From positions 1,054,001-1,118,000 of the forward strand of contig NZ_BPIJ01000001.1 in the NCBI RefSeq assembly GCF_026004055.1: a DNA stretch of 64,000 bases, read 5' to 3'. The stretch comes from Meiothermus sp. (GTDB lineage: Bacteria > Deinococcota > Deinococci > Deinococcales > Thermaceae). The translations under genes were made by a program, and so were the position numbers. Under the pieces are notes generated by a model. The model was not told the origin of the DNA and made no database searches. It was given only the letters and a program-made list of their open reading frames with translations. How positions within the stretch are numbered: the first letter of the stretch is position 1; every line of letters starts with the position of its first letter. Positions 15,406 to 24,956 of the stretch are shown here, piece after piece.

Positions 15406-16731
15406 CTAATCGGCCGCCACCGTGCTGGGCATCAGGCTGCGGTGAATGGCAAAGGCCGCCAGCTTGCCGTCCTGCACCGCCATTACGGTAGAGGCCGAGC
15501 CCCTGGCCCGGATGCAGTCGCCCCCGGCATATACCCCCGGCAGGCTGGTCTCATAGGCTTGGTTCACCTTGATGAAGCCTTTTTCGGTCTCGAGGCCCAG
15601 CGCCTGGGCCAGCCAGGGCTTCTCCTGCCCAATGGCCTTGACCACCTGGTCGCAGGGAAGCACGAACTCCGAGCCCGGCACCGGCTCCGGGGCGGGCCGG
15701 CCCGAGGCGTCGGGAGCGCCTAGGCGCATCCGCACGCACTTGAGGCCCACCACCTGCCCACCTTCAAGCAGCACCTCCACCGGCTGGGTGAGGAAGCGGA
15801 ACTCAATGCCCTCCTTCTTGGCGAACTCGTACTCGTGCGGGTAGGCGGTCATCTCCCGCTCGCTGCGGCGGTAGACCATGGTCACCCGCTCGGCACCCAG
15901 CCGCTTGGCGATGGTCGCGCAGTCCACCGCGGTGTTGCCGGCCCCAATCACCACCACCTGCCGGCCCACCTTTAGCCCGGCCGGGTTCATCTTGGAGGCC
16001 TCGATGTAGCTCAGGCCATCCACCACCTGCTCCTCTCCGGGAATGCCGAGCTTGGGCACCGACCCCAGGCCCACGCCCAGGAAGACCGCATCAAAGCCAG
16101 AGCGCACCTCCTCCCAAGAAAGGTTCCGCCCCAGCTCCATTCCGGTTCTAATCTCCACCCCCAGCCGCTTGATCATCTCCACCTCGGCCAGGGCCACCTC
16201 CACCGGTTCCCGCAACACGATGATGCCGTAGGTGGAAAGCCCACCGGCCAGCTCGCGCTTCTCGAACACGGTCACGCTGTGCCCCAGCTTGGCCAGCTCC
16301 CCCGCGCAGGTCAGGCCCGCGGGCCCAGCCCCAATCACCGCCACCCGCTTACCCGTGGGTGGGCCCGGCTTGAATACATCTATTCCCCGCTCGTAGACAT
16401 AATCGGTGGCGTAACGCTGCAAGCGCCCGATCATGATGGGTTTTTCCTCAGCATTCAGGACACAAGCCCCCTCGCAAAGCTCCTCCACCGGGCAGACCCG
16501 CGCACAGGTAGCCCCCATCAGGTTGGCCTCCAAAATCGTGCGGGCCGAACCCACCACATTTCCACTGGCGATTTTTTTGATGAACTTGGGGATGTCGATA
16601 TGGGTAGGGCAGGCGTGGGTGCAAGGCGCGTCGTAGCAGTAGAGGCAGCGATGGGCCTCTACCAACGCCTCGTGGTCGGTGAGGGGCGGGTGGTATTCGG
16701 ATAAAACTTCCTCTGGCTTGATGATCTGCAC
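15406..16731 (-). CDS. preT: Dihydropyrimidine dehydrogenase subunit PreT (FAD, Fe-S, NAD(P)H)
   Basis: Length is 441 residues from the GTG at 16731, chosen because AAAGGAGG lies 4 nt upstream. The N-terminal Fe-S domain carries CLYCYDAPCTHACPTH and CARVCPVEELCEGAC. The FAD motif GAGPAGL and NAD(P)H motif GAGNTAVDCA follow, as in the glutamate-synthase small-subunit family. A C-terminal GVYAGGDC closes the FAD site. Electrons pass from NAD(P)H through FAD and Fe-S clusters to PreA. It is the first gene of the operon, behind a clear promoter. Other members of this fold (GltD, SudA) are excluded mainly by the adjacent preA. Confidence 0.9.
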   Translation of the reverse strand: MQIIKPEEVLSEYHPPLTDHEALVEAHRCLYCYDAPCTHACPTHIDIPKFIKKIASGNVVGSARTILEANLMGATCARVCPVEELCEGACVLNAEEKPIMIGRLQRYATDYVYERGIDVFKPGPPTGKRVAVIGAGPAGLTCAGELAKLGHSVTVFEKRELAGGLSTYGIIVLREPVEVALAEVEMIKRLGVEIRTGMELGRNLSWEEVRSGFDAVFLGVGLGSVPKLGIPGEEQVVDGLSYIEASKMNPAGLKVGRQVVVIGAGNTAVDCATIAKRLGAERVTMVYRRSEREMTAYPHEYEFAKKEGIEFRFLTQPVEVLLEGGQVVGLKCVRMRLGAPDASGRPAPEPVPGSEFVLPCDQVVKAIGQEKPWLAQALGLETEKGFIKVNQAYETSLPGVYAGGDCIRARGSASTVMAVQDGKLAAFAIHRSLMPSTVAAD

Positions 16732-16867
16732 GCTTCCTCCTTTGTCTGGCTCGAGGCCACTTTGCCATAGCAAAAAAGCAAAAACCCTCTCGGTGATCCT
16801 GTCACTAAGAAGGTTCGTGCCCTCACGGGAGCCGATTTAACCTGAGATAATGATTTTTGCTATCTGG

Positions 16868-16897
16868 AATATACGAGCCGGGTTTGAACGTTGTCAA
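16868..16897 (-). promoter_or_regulatory. Promoter of the pyrimidine-degradation operon
   Basis: On the minus strand TTGACA (16897-16892) and TATATT (16873-16868) are separated by 18 bases. This matches sigma-A consensus at 6/6 and 5/6. The expected start near 16861 gives a leader of about 130 nt before preT. Immediately downstream, CCAGATA...TATCTCAGG forms a weak dyad (about 16840-16867) that could bind PucR. That last point is speculation. Confidence 0.65.
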
Positions 16898-17091
16898 GCA
16901 CCCTTTATGCCCGCTTTGCACGGCAAAAGAGAACCTGTAGCGATCCGTTCGATGCCCTAGCGCAAGAGTCCGCTGGCCAGGCCGCATCGTTCGGCCCCGC
17001 ATAGCCGATTTGGGCAACCATTCCGGTGAAAGCTTTTGGCCCACGCCAATACATTGTGTTTAGGGTGAAACTATATTATTCCTTTATGTTA
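16898..17091. other. Divergent intergenic region, no gene seen
   Basis: This stretch separates the pyrimidine operon promoter from the leaderless gene at 17127. I see no credible reading frame, tRNA or strong hairpin in it. Confidence 0.4.
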
Positions 17092-17120
17092 TTGACTTAA
17101 ACATCGTTATGCTATATACA
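17092..17120 (+). promoter_or_regulatory. Promoter for a leaderless small gene
   Basis: TTGACT (17092-17097) and TATACA (17115-17120) are 17 bases apart. The ATG of the 40-aa ORF begins 6 bases after the -10, where transcription should start. The message would therefore have no 5' leader. Confidence 0.6.
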
Positions 17121-17126
17121 TAGTTT

Positions 17127-17249
17127 ATGGCGCTCAAGCGAAGTGTATCTAACAAAAAAGCCGCCCGCGACTTTCTTGTAGACATTGCCACCGGCGCAAT
17201 TGCTGCCCTCTTGCTGGTCGCTTTTGCCTTCCTTGTACCTCCGATGTAG
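17127..17249 (+). CDS. 40-residue membrane peptide, leaderless
   Basis: ATG at 17127, TAG at 17247. The peptide has a basic N-terminus (MALKRSVSNKKAARDF) and then one hydrophobic helix (ATGAIAALLLVAFAFLV) ending PPM: a typical small single-pass membrane protein oriented N-in. No Shine-Dalgarno site exists, but a sigma-A promoter with its -10 six bases upstream makes a leaderless start reasonable, a common mode in Deinococcota. It is divergent from the pyrimidine operon. Function unknown; it is short enough to be overlooked by gene finders. Confidence 0.55.
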   Translation: MALKRSVSNKKAARDFLVDIATGAIAALLLVAFAFLVPPM

Positions 17250-17308
17250 GGGAGGGGGCTGGAGCCGTAGTTTCTCCACCGACAGTCTCTGTGGGATAGA
17301 ATTTTACC

Positions 17309-17524
17309 GTGTTTGAGACGCTTGAAGGTTTGGTATTGGAAGCCCAGATGGTATCGATTCATGGGGCAGTTTTCTACGATGTGGTGTTGCTAGTGGGCAG
17401 TACGGCCCGTCGGGTGCGTTTTCAGGATACGTTTTTGCACCCGGCCCCCAAACCGGGCGAGTATCTGCGTCTCGAGCTCATTTTGGGAAATGTGAGCGAT
17501 GTGCAACGAATTCTTTCACCCTAG
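17309..17524 (+). CDS. Small conserved-looking protein, function unknown
   Basis: Length is 71 residues from a GTG at 17309. TAGAAT (17297-17302) ends 6 bases before the GTG, suggesting a leaderless mRNA. The sequence is beta-rich (LVLEAQMVSIHGAVFYDVVLLVG, RRVRFQDTFLHPAPKPGEYLRLEL) with no membrane segment or cysteine. The composition matches real local genes. No family recognised. Confidence 0.55.
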   Translation: MFETLEGLVLEAQMVSIHGAVFYDVVLLVGSTARRVRFQDTFLHPAPKPGEYLRLELILGNVSDVQRILSP

Positions 17525-17560
17525 ATCGTTCGCCCAACGCCTGGCCAAACATTAACAAAC

Positions 17561-17581
17561 CTTGAGCAAACCATACTCAAC
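17561..17581. promoter_or_regulatory. HAIR-like inverted repeat (putative HspR operator) upstream of lon
   Basis: CTTGAGC-AAACCAT-ACTCAAC matches the HspR-associated inverted repeat CTTGAGT-N7-ACTCAAG at 12 of 14 arm positions with the exact 7-base spacer. It lies 124 bases before the lon start. HspR repressors with this operator control heat-shock genes in Actinobacteria and in Deinococcus. No hspR gene is in the window. A possible -10 (TATAAA, 17625-17630) lies downstream without a good -35. Confidence 0.55.
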
Positions 17582-17704
17582 TAGCCTAAGTGTAACATCT
17601 GACCCTATCCCGGTATCTTCGCATTATAAAATCAAGACATATATCGCTCCCATCCCGCCGCGAGAGCGACGAACCACAGGCGGATCACAGGAGATAGATA
17701 CCAT

Positions 17705-20086
<2,382 letters not shown>

Positions 20087-20102
20087 GCCCTCTACTCTTC
20101 AG

Positions 20103-20130
20103 AAGAAGCCCCTCTGGGGCTTCTTTTTCT
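20103..20130 (+). terminator. Rho-independent terminator of lon
   Basis: AAGAAGCCCC (20103-20112), loop TCT, GGGGCTTCTT (20116-20125), then TTTCT. A perfect 10-bp stem with a T tract, 17 bases after the lon stop. Confidence 0.88.
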
Positions 20131-20134
20131 AATC

Positions 20135-20221
20135 GCGGTTCCCGCCAATACGACCCACACGGTGGCTCGTATTGTAGTCCCTACAGCAAAAACCGCTGTA
20201 GGGACTATTCGTGGGAACCGC
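20135..20221. repeat. Double-hairpin repeat C, copy 1 (87 bp)
   Basis: The ends form an imperfect inverted repeat, GCGGTTCCCGCCAATA (20135-20150) and TATTCGTGGGAACCGC (20206-20221). Inside are two hairpins: CAATACGA...TCGTATTG, and TAGTCCCTACAGC-AAAAACC-GCTGTAGGGACTA. A copy with a near-identical second hairpin is at 57585-57672, and a diverged, inverted copy at 46661-46755. No coding potential. Confidence 0.75.
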
Positions 20222-20416
20222 TCTAACACCTGCATGCAGCAAGGGCGGTGTTGCTAGCTTCGGTTCATCCATCACAGTTCGGTGACGCCACCTTGCCTTG
20301 GCGGAGCAGTACCGAAGCGATCCGCTCGGCGGAGGGTAGGCCCCTTAGAAGGGGGACACCCCACCTGCTCGACCACAGACTGGCATTTCCCTTTTCGACA
20401 CAGTAGGCTTACGCCT
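20222..20416. other. Upstream region of hom with predicted stem-loops
   Basis: TTCGGT (about 20278) pairs with ACCGAA further on, enclosing the hairpin CGCCA-CCTTGCCT-TGGCG. The hairpins CCGC-TCG-GCGG and CCCC-TTAGAA-GGGG follow. The region could be a structured leader or a leftover repeat. I do not recognise a known riboswitch. TAGGCT at 20404-20409 is a candidate -10 lying 7 nt before the hom ATG. Confidence 0.3.
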
Positions 20417-21433
20417 ATGGAAACCGTGCGAATCGCCCTGATGGGGGGCGGAACTGTAGGCAGTGCTTTTGCCGAGTTGTTGCCTTTGCATCGGATGCGC
20501 TTTGAGGCGCTGGGCCTCGAGGTCGAACTGGCCAAAGTGCTGGTGCGCGACCCGAGCAAGAGCCGGCCCGGTATTCCGAGCCGACTTCTAACCGACAACC
20601 CCGCAGGCTTCCTAGACGATGTAGACGTGCTGGTGGAGGTGGCCGGGGGTACTACCCTGGCCGGCGATGTGGTGTTGCAGGCCCTGGAGCGGGGCCTTCC
20701 GGTGGTCACCGCCAACAAGGCCCTGCTGGCCGAGCGCTGGGACGAGTTGCGCCCCCACGCCGAGGAGGGCAACCTCTACTACGAGGCCAGTGTAATGGCC
20801 GGGACACCCATCCTGGGGGCCCTGCAAAGCCTGTGGGGCAACCAGACCCTGGAAGTGCACGGCATTGTGAACGGTACCTGCAGCTACCTGATTCGGCGTA
20901 TGGAGGAGGGGGCTACCTACGAAGAAGCCTTCCAGGAGGCAAACAAACTCGGCTACTTGGAAGCTGACCCCAACCTGGACGTGGGCGGCATCGACTCGGC
21001 CCACAAAATTACTGTACTGGGGCGGCTTACGGTAGACCCGGGGCTCTCCTGGGAAAAGGTGTTGCGTCGCACTCGAGGCATCCAGCACCTCACCCCCCAA
21101 ATGCTCCGGCAAGCCCGCGCGGAAGGCTACGCCATCAAGTTGGTGGCCAGCCTCTACCCTGAACAGGGCCAGTGGGTGGCGGCGGTGCGCCCGGTGCGCC
21201 TGCCCGAATCGCACCCGCTGGTCACCATGGGCAGCGGACGCAATGCCATGATCTACAAGGGTGACCCCGTGGGGCCGTTGGTGTTCGCCGGGGCCGGGGC
21301 CGGGGGAGGCGTCACCGCCAGCGCCGTCCTAGGCGACCTATACCGGGCTCTGCTGGGCACACCAGGACACCTGCCCATTCCTGCAGCAGTGCCGGTGCCC
21401 GCGCAGGCAATAGAGCGGCTCGAGGAGGTTTGA
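20417..21433 (+). CDS. hom: Homoserine dehydrogenase
   Basis: Length is 338 residues from the ATG at 20417. A longer frame to 20282 is rejected because it runs through a structured intergenic region. The NAD(P)-binding motif is ALMGGGTVGSAFA. Catalytic-domain motifs are VVTANKALLA, EASVMAGTPILGAL, NGTCSYLIRRMEEG and ADPNLDVGGIDSAHK, which holds the lysine and acidic residues for hydride transfer to aspartate semialdehyde. The enzyme stops after the catalytic domain and lacks a C-terminal ACT domain, so threonine feedback would need another route. With thrC downstream it supplies threonine and methionine precursors. A -10-like TAGGCT 7 nt upstream suggests a leaderless mRNA. Confidence 0.94.
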   Translation: METVRIALMGGGTVGSAFAELLPLHRMRFEALGLEVELAKVLVRDPSKSRPGIPSRLLTDNPAGFLDDVDVLVEVAGGTTLAGDVVLQALERGLPVVTANKALLAERWDELRPHAEEGNLYYEASVMAGTPILGALQSLWGNQTLEVHGIVNGTCSYLIRRMEEGATYEEAFQEANKLGYLEADPNLDVGGIDSAHKITVLGRLTVDPGLSWEKVLRRTRGIQHLTPQMLRQARAEGYAIKLVASLYPEQGQWVAAVRPVRLPESHPLVTMGSGRNAMIYKGDPVGPLVFAGAGAGGGVTASAVLGDLYRALLGTPGHLPIPAAVPVPAQAIERLEEV

Positions 21434-21513
21434 AAAGCCAGATAAGGAGAGACGCGCTATAGGGCTGAAAGCACAGGGTCTACCGCCACACCCGTTATGA
21501 TGAGTCACGTTGT

Positions 21514-22821
21514 ATGATTCGCTATTACAGCACCCGCGACCCAAACAAAAAACCGGTGCATTTTGAGGAGGCCCTGCTCAAAGGGCTGGCCCCAGACGGT
21601 GGCCTGTACGTACCCGACCAAATTCCGAGGCTCGACCCAGATTTGTGGCACCAGGCCAACTCCATTGCCGAAGTGGGGGTCGCTGTTTTGGGGGAATGGC
21701 TGAAGGACGAAATATCCCTGGCCGACCTCGAGCCCATCATCCGCGATGCCCTGAACTTTCCCTGCCCGCTGATCCGGCTCTCGGACGATTTGTTGGTGCT
21801 CGAGCTCTTCCATGGGCCCACCCTGTCCTTCAAAGATTTTGGCGCCCGCACCATGGCCCGCCTGATGCAGTATTTCCTGCGCAAACGGGGCGAGCGTCGC
21901 ATTATCTTGGTGGCCACCTCGGGCGATACCGGCAGTGCAGTAGCCGACGGCTTTGCCGGACAGGACAACATCGAGGTAGTGCTACTCTACCCCAAGGGTC
22001 TGGTGAGCGAGGTACAAGAACGCCAGCTCATCACCCTGCGGCCAGGTGTGCGCAGTTTTGCGGTAGAAGGCACCTTCGACGACTGTCAGCGCATGGTCAA
22101 GGAAGCATTTGTAGACCCCGAACTTGCCCACCTGCCCCTGAGCAGCGCCAACTCCATCAACATTGGGCGGCTACTACCGCAGTCGCTGTATTACCTTTGG
22201 GCCGCCCGGCAATACAGCAGTCTCTCTTCAAACAATGCCCCACAAGCGATTAACTTCTGCGTTCCCAGCGGAAACCTGGGCAACCTGATGGGGGGCGTCC
22301 TGGCCGCCTTGATGGGACAGCCTGTTCGCAGGTTTATTGCGGCCCACAACGCCAACCACTTCTTCCCCGATTTTTTGCAGAACAGGGTTGAAGCCTACCA
22401 GTTCCACCCCACCATCGCTACCCTTTCCAACGCTATGGATGTGGGCTCTCCCAGCAACTTTGAGCGGCTCTATCACCTGCTGGGCCGGGAGCGCCTGCGG
22501 GCATGGGTCTGGGCCACCACGGTGAGCGACGAGGCCACCCTGGCGCGGATGCAGGCCACCTACGAGGGATGTGGGTATCTGGCCTGCCCCCACACCGCCG
22601 TGGGCCTCGAGGCCGCCCTGCGCTACCGGGAAGCTACCGGCGACCCCACCCCCATTGTGGCCCTTTCCACCGCCCATCCGGCCAAGTTTCCCGATGCAGT
22701 ACGGGAGGCGTTGGGCCAGGAGCCACCCCAGGAGGAAGCCTTAGAAAGCCTCTTGGGCCGCCCTACCCGCGTTCAGACCATCCATCCAACCCTGGCCGCC
22801 CTCAAAGCACATCTGTTGTAA
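21514..22821 (+). CDS. thrC: Threonine synthase
   Basis: Length is 435 residues, the longer type of threonine synthase. The N-terminal signature is YYSTRDPNKKPVHFEEALLKGLAPDGGLYVP. The PLP lysine is in HGPTLSFKDFGAR, and VATSGDTGSAVADGF and SSANSINIGRLLPQ hold the phosphate and substrate. It converts O-phosphohomoserine to threonine. It lies 80 bases after hom; a -10-like TATGAT (about 21496-21501) sits in the gap, so it may also have its own start. No kinase (thrB) gene follows. Confidence 0.95.
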   Translation: MIRYYSTRDPNKKPVHFEEALLKGLAPDGGLYVPDQIPRLDPDLWHQANSIAEVGVAVLGEWLKDEISLADLEPIIRDALNFPCPLIRLSDDLLVLELFHGPTLSFKDFGARTMARLMQYFLRKRGERRIILVATSGDTGSAVADGFAGQDNIEVVLLYPKGLVSEVQERQLITLRPGVRSFAVEGTFDDCQRMVKEAFVDPELAHLPLSSANSINIGRLLPQSLYYLWAARQYSSLSSNNAPQAINFCVPSGNLGNLMGGVLAALMGQPVRRFIAAHNANHFFPDFLQNRVEAYQFHPTIATLSNAMDVGSPSNFERLYHLLGRERLRAWVWATTVSDEATLARMQATYEGCGYLACPHTAVGLEAALRYREATGDPTPIVALSTAHPAKFPDAVREALGQEPPQEEALESLLGRPTRVQTIHPTLAALKAHLL

Positions 22822-22867
22822 GCACCGGGTCGAGCCAAAAAAGGTAAGCTAAGAGAAGGTAGAAGGC

Positions 22868-23179
22868 ATGGCAGAGAAAGCAAAGGAAAAAGCACACAAA
22901 GAGCCCTTTCCAGGGGCTTACTTCGTTGGACTGGTCATTACGCTGGTTCTCTTGATTGGGGTGGTGGCGGTGGGGGCCGGTTTGCCGCCGGCCCTTTCAG
23001 GCTTTCTGGTAGCGCTGCTATTGGGCTTGACGGTGAACCCCAAGTACGCCATCGGCTTCCTTTGCGCAGGGGTCTTCTCGGCCCTGCTGGGCTTTGCGGG
23101 AAGCGAACCCCAGGTAGCCTGGGGCGGGCTGGGGCTTATTTTGTCCAGCCTGGTGGTCTGGCGTTTCGTAAAGAGCTAA
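22868..23179 (+). CDS. Small membrane protein, function unknown
   Basis: Length is 103 residues. A charged Lys/Glu-rich N-terminus (AEKAKEKAHKEPFP) is followed by three or four hydrophobic helices (YFVGLVITLVLLIGVVAVGAG, LSGFLVALLLGL, AIGFLCAGVFSALLGFAG, GLGLILSSLVVWRF). GAGAAGGTAGAAGG precedes the ATG. It is one base from the next gene and forms a three-gene unit with it and the amidase. Family not recognised. Confidence 0.72.
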   Translation: MAEKAKEKAHKEPFPGAYFVGLVITLVLLIGVVAVGAGLPPALSGFLVALLLGLTVNPKYAIGFLCAGVFSALLGFAGSEPQVAWGGLGLILSSLVVWRFVKS

Positions 23180-23180
23180 G

Positions 23181-23510
23181 ATGCACGCCCGGCTGGCCCC
23201 CGACCGTCTGGCCCGCACTCTCATCTATGCGGGCATCGTGGGCTTTGTCTGGTTTTTTTTCGTCCAACCGAGCCACTTTGGCAGCACCCTGTGCGTGAAC
23301 GCCCTGGTAGGGGCCGGCACCGTGCAGTACACCGGCCCAACGCCTTTTGTGATTCCCCTGTACGTGTTTTTGCTGGCCCTCTTGGTTCTTTCGCAGTTCC
23401 TGCTGGAGCTTTTGAGTCCGGGTGGGGGCCAGCCTGGGGCGGCCCTGCTGGGCGCCGCCATGGGGCTAGGCCTGCCCTACCTCTCCTACCGAGTCCGGGG
23501 TAAACCATGA
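23181..23510 (+). CDS. Small membrane protein, function unknown
   Basis: Length is 109 residues with three hydrophobic segments (TLIYAGIVGFVWFFFV, FVIPLYVFLLALLVLSQFLLELL, GAALLGAAMGLGLPYLSY). It begins one base after the previous stop, and its TGA overlaps the ATG of the amidase gene (ATGA), so the three are probably translated from one mRNA. No motif suggests a function. Confidence 0.7.
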   Translation: MHARLAPDRLARTLIYAGIVGFVWFFFVQPSHFGSTLCVNALVGAGTVQYTGPTPFVIPLYVFLLALLVLSQFLLELLSPGGGQPGAALLGAAMGLGLPYLSYRVRGKP

Positions 23511-24274
23511 GAATCGCCCTGCTGCACCTGGCCACCCGTGAGGCTTTGGAGGAAACCCTCAACAAGGCCCTAGAGCTTCTCCACGAGGCCCATCGGCAAG
23601 GGGCCGCGCTGGCGGTGCTGCCCGAGCTTTTTCCCAGCGTCTACCGCTACGAGCTGGCCCAAAAGACCCCACAGGTACTCGAGGCATTGCAGGGGTTTGC
23701 CCGTCAGACCGGGGTACAGGTGCTGGCGGGGGTGTTGGAACCGGCAGGTGAACGCTACGCCAACCGGGCCAGGCTCCTTGGGCCCGAGGGAATGTTGGCT
23801 ACGTACACCAAGACCCACTTAATTCCCGCTTTCAACGAACCCGCTCACATGACCCCTGGGCAAGACCTGGTGCACCTCGAGCTAGAGGGCTTTCGGGCCG
23901 GTATCGCCATCTGCTACGACCTGCGCTTTCCCGAGCTCTTTCGCAGCTATGCGGTGGAGGGGGTCAACCTCTTCCTGGTGCCCTCGGCCTGGCCCATGAG
24001 CCGCAGCTACGCCTGGGAGCTTTTCTGCAAGGCTCGAGCCGCCGAGAACCAGGCCTACCTTATTGCAGTTAATCACGCCGAAGACCCCTTTGGCGCAGCC
24101 AGCCTGGCGGTAGACCCCCTCGGCATGGAGATGCTACGGCTCGAGGCCGAGGGAGTAGGGGTGGTAGAACTCGACCCCGGCTACCCGGCCCGGCTACGGC
24201 AGGAGTTTCCGGTTTTTTCTCAGCGCCGCCCAGAACTTTATCAGGGCCTCTTGAAAAGCCCGACCAGCAAGTAG
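23507..24274 (+). CDS. Carbon-nitrogen hydrolase (nitrilase superfamily amidase)
   Basis: Length is 255 residues. The Glu-Lys-Cys triad is complete: Glu40 (LAVLPELFPSVYRY), Lys102 (TYTKTHLIPAF) and Cys136 (GIAICYDLRFPELFR). Members cleave C-N bonds of amides such as 2-oxoglutaramate (omega-amidase), deaminated glutathione or carbamoyl compounds. The short length and CYDLRFPELFR motif fit the omega-amidase/NIT2-like group best, but substrate is not certain. An N-carbamoyl-beta-alanine role is possible, since nitrilase-type ureidopropionases exist, but this gene is not in the pyrimidine operon. Its 3' end overlaps the convergent gene by 34 bases. Confidence 0.85.
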   Translation: MRIALLHLATREALEETLNKALELLHEAHRQGAALAVLPELFPSVYRYELAQKTPQVLEALQGFARQTGVQVLAGVLEPAGERYANRARLLGPEGMLATYTKTHLIPAFNEPAHMTPGQDLVHLELEGFRAGIAICYDLRFPELFRSYAVEGVNLFLVPSAWPMSRSYAWELFCKARAAENQAYLIAVNHAEDPFGAASLAVDPLGMEMLRLEAEGVGVVELDPGYPARLRQEFPVFSQRRPELYQGLLKSPTSK

Positions 24275-24591
24275 ACCAAGGCCCCCAGCATCAAGCCCTC
24301 GCCCCAGGCCGGAAAGTAGGGCCAGAGCATCTGCATCTCAAAACGTCCCGCCAGCAGCATGGGCCAGGGCAACAAGGCCCAAGCCAGCCCATACTGCCGG
24401 AAGCCCGCCGCCAGCAGGAAGGCCAGACCCACCCCCCGCAAATAAAAAAGCCACCCCTGCCCCTGCTCGTTCTGATAGATGAACCACAAAAGGTTGAACC
24501 AGACCCCCACGGCTCCCCAAGCCCAGCCAAAGCGGCGTACAACGGTCAATGCCAACAAAAACAAGCCCAAGGCGACGAAAAGATCTAGCAT
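24241..24591 (-). CDS. Small multi-pass membrane protein, function unknown
   Basis: Length is 116 residues, very hydrophobic and Trp-rich, with about four membrane helices (LFVALGLFLLALTVV, WAWGAVGVWFNLLWFIY, YLRGVGLAFLLAAGF, MLGALVYLLVGLF). TAGAAT (24605-24600) lies 8 nt before the ATG, suggesting a leaderless start. The 3' end overlaps the amidase gene tail-to-tail by 34 bases. The frame is maintained to a normal stop and the composition is membrane-like. No family recognised. Confidence 0.65.
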   Translation of the reverse strand: MLDLFVALGLFLLALTVVRRFGWAWGAVGVWFNLLWFIYQNEQGQGWLFYLRGVGLAFLLAAGFRQYGLAWALLPWPMLLAGRFEMQMLWPYFPAWGEGLMLGALVYLLVGLFKRP

Positions 24592-24746
24592 TTCGGCTTA
24601 TTCTAGGGCATTGATTATCTGACCTTAACCACAATCTGCAAACCAATGCACGGTTGACCCATCTTTGCAGGCTGGAGAGAGATAAAACGCTCTTCGCATC
24701 TTTTGAGCCATCCGGCTCTGAGAAAGCTTTGTCCCGGAAAAAACAG

Positions 24747-24902
24747 TGGCCGCCCGAAAACTCAAAGTCCCAAGCACCCGTGGGCCGCCCGGCCCACGCC
24801 CCAGTGCGTAACATGCGTCTGGGCCTAGACGCAACATAGACAAGCGTGTCTCACCGAGGTGAGGCACATCTGCTTGCCCCTTTTTGTTTTCGTGGGCGGC
24901 CA
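24747..24902. other. Strongly self-complementary 156-bp intergenic element (candidate structured RNA or MITE)
   Basis: The two ends pair: TGGCCGCCCGAAAAC (24747-24761) against GTTTTCGTGGGCGGCCA (24886-24902), with a 2-base bulge. Inside are three separate perfect hairpins: CGTGGGCC-GCCC-GGCCCACG, TGCGTCT-GGGCC-AGACGCA (about 24809-24830) and CAAGC...CTCACC-GA-GGTGAG...GCTTG. T tracts lie at both exits: CCCCTTTTTG on the plus strand before the right arm, and TTTTTT just after the stem when read on the minus strand. No protein frame of merit. The 365-base gap 24592-24956 holds nothing else except a terminator at 24916. Confidence 0.5.
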
Positions 24903-24915
24903 CGTCGAACGTGAT

Positions 24916-24939
24916 AAGCCCCGCCATGAAGCGGGGCTT
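24916..24939 (-). terminator. Probable terminator after the V/A-ATPase operon
   Basis: AAGCCCCGC (24916-24924) and GCGGGGCTT (24931-24939) form a 9-bp stem, 18 bases after the subunit D stop. There is no strong T tract on the minus strand, so it may act with the structured element beyond it. Confidence 0.5.
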
Positions 24940-24956
24940 GCAAATAACCTTGCTCG

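Noticed and set aside
16921-17000. Possible tRNA because of CCGTTCGATGCC
   Set aside because: The bases around it do not form acceptor, anticodon or T stems and there is no complete cloverleaf.
17084-17362. 92-codon minus-strand frame across the leaderless-gene region
   Set aside because: It lacks a ribosome site, overlaps two plus-strand genes with better start signals, and has no recognisable fold.
20135-20221. CRISPR repeat, because of the GTAGTCCCTACAGC hairpin
   Set aside because: There is no direct-repeat array with spacers; copies are dispersed single units with inverted ends.
20270-20370. T-box-like AAGGTGGCGTCACCG on the minus strand
   Set aside because: It does not match the T-box core well, and the minus strand leads into the 3' end of lon, not a biosynthetic gene.
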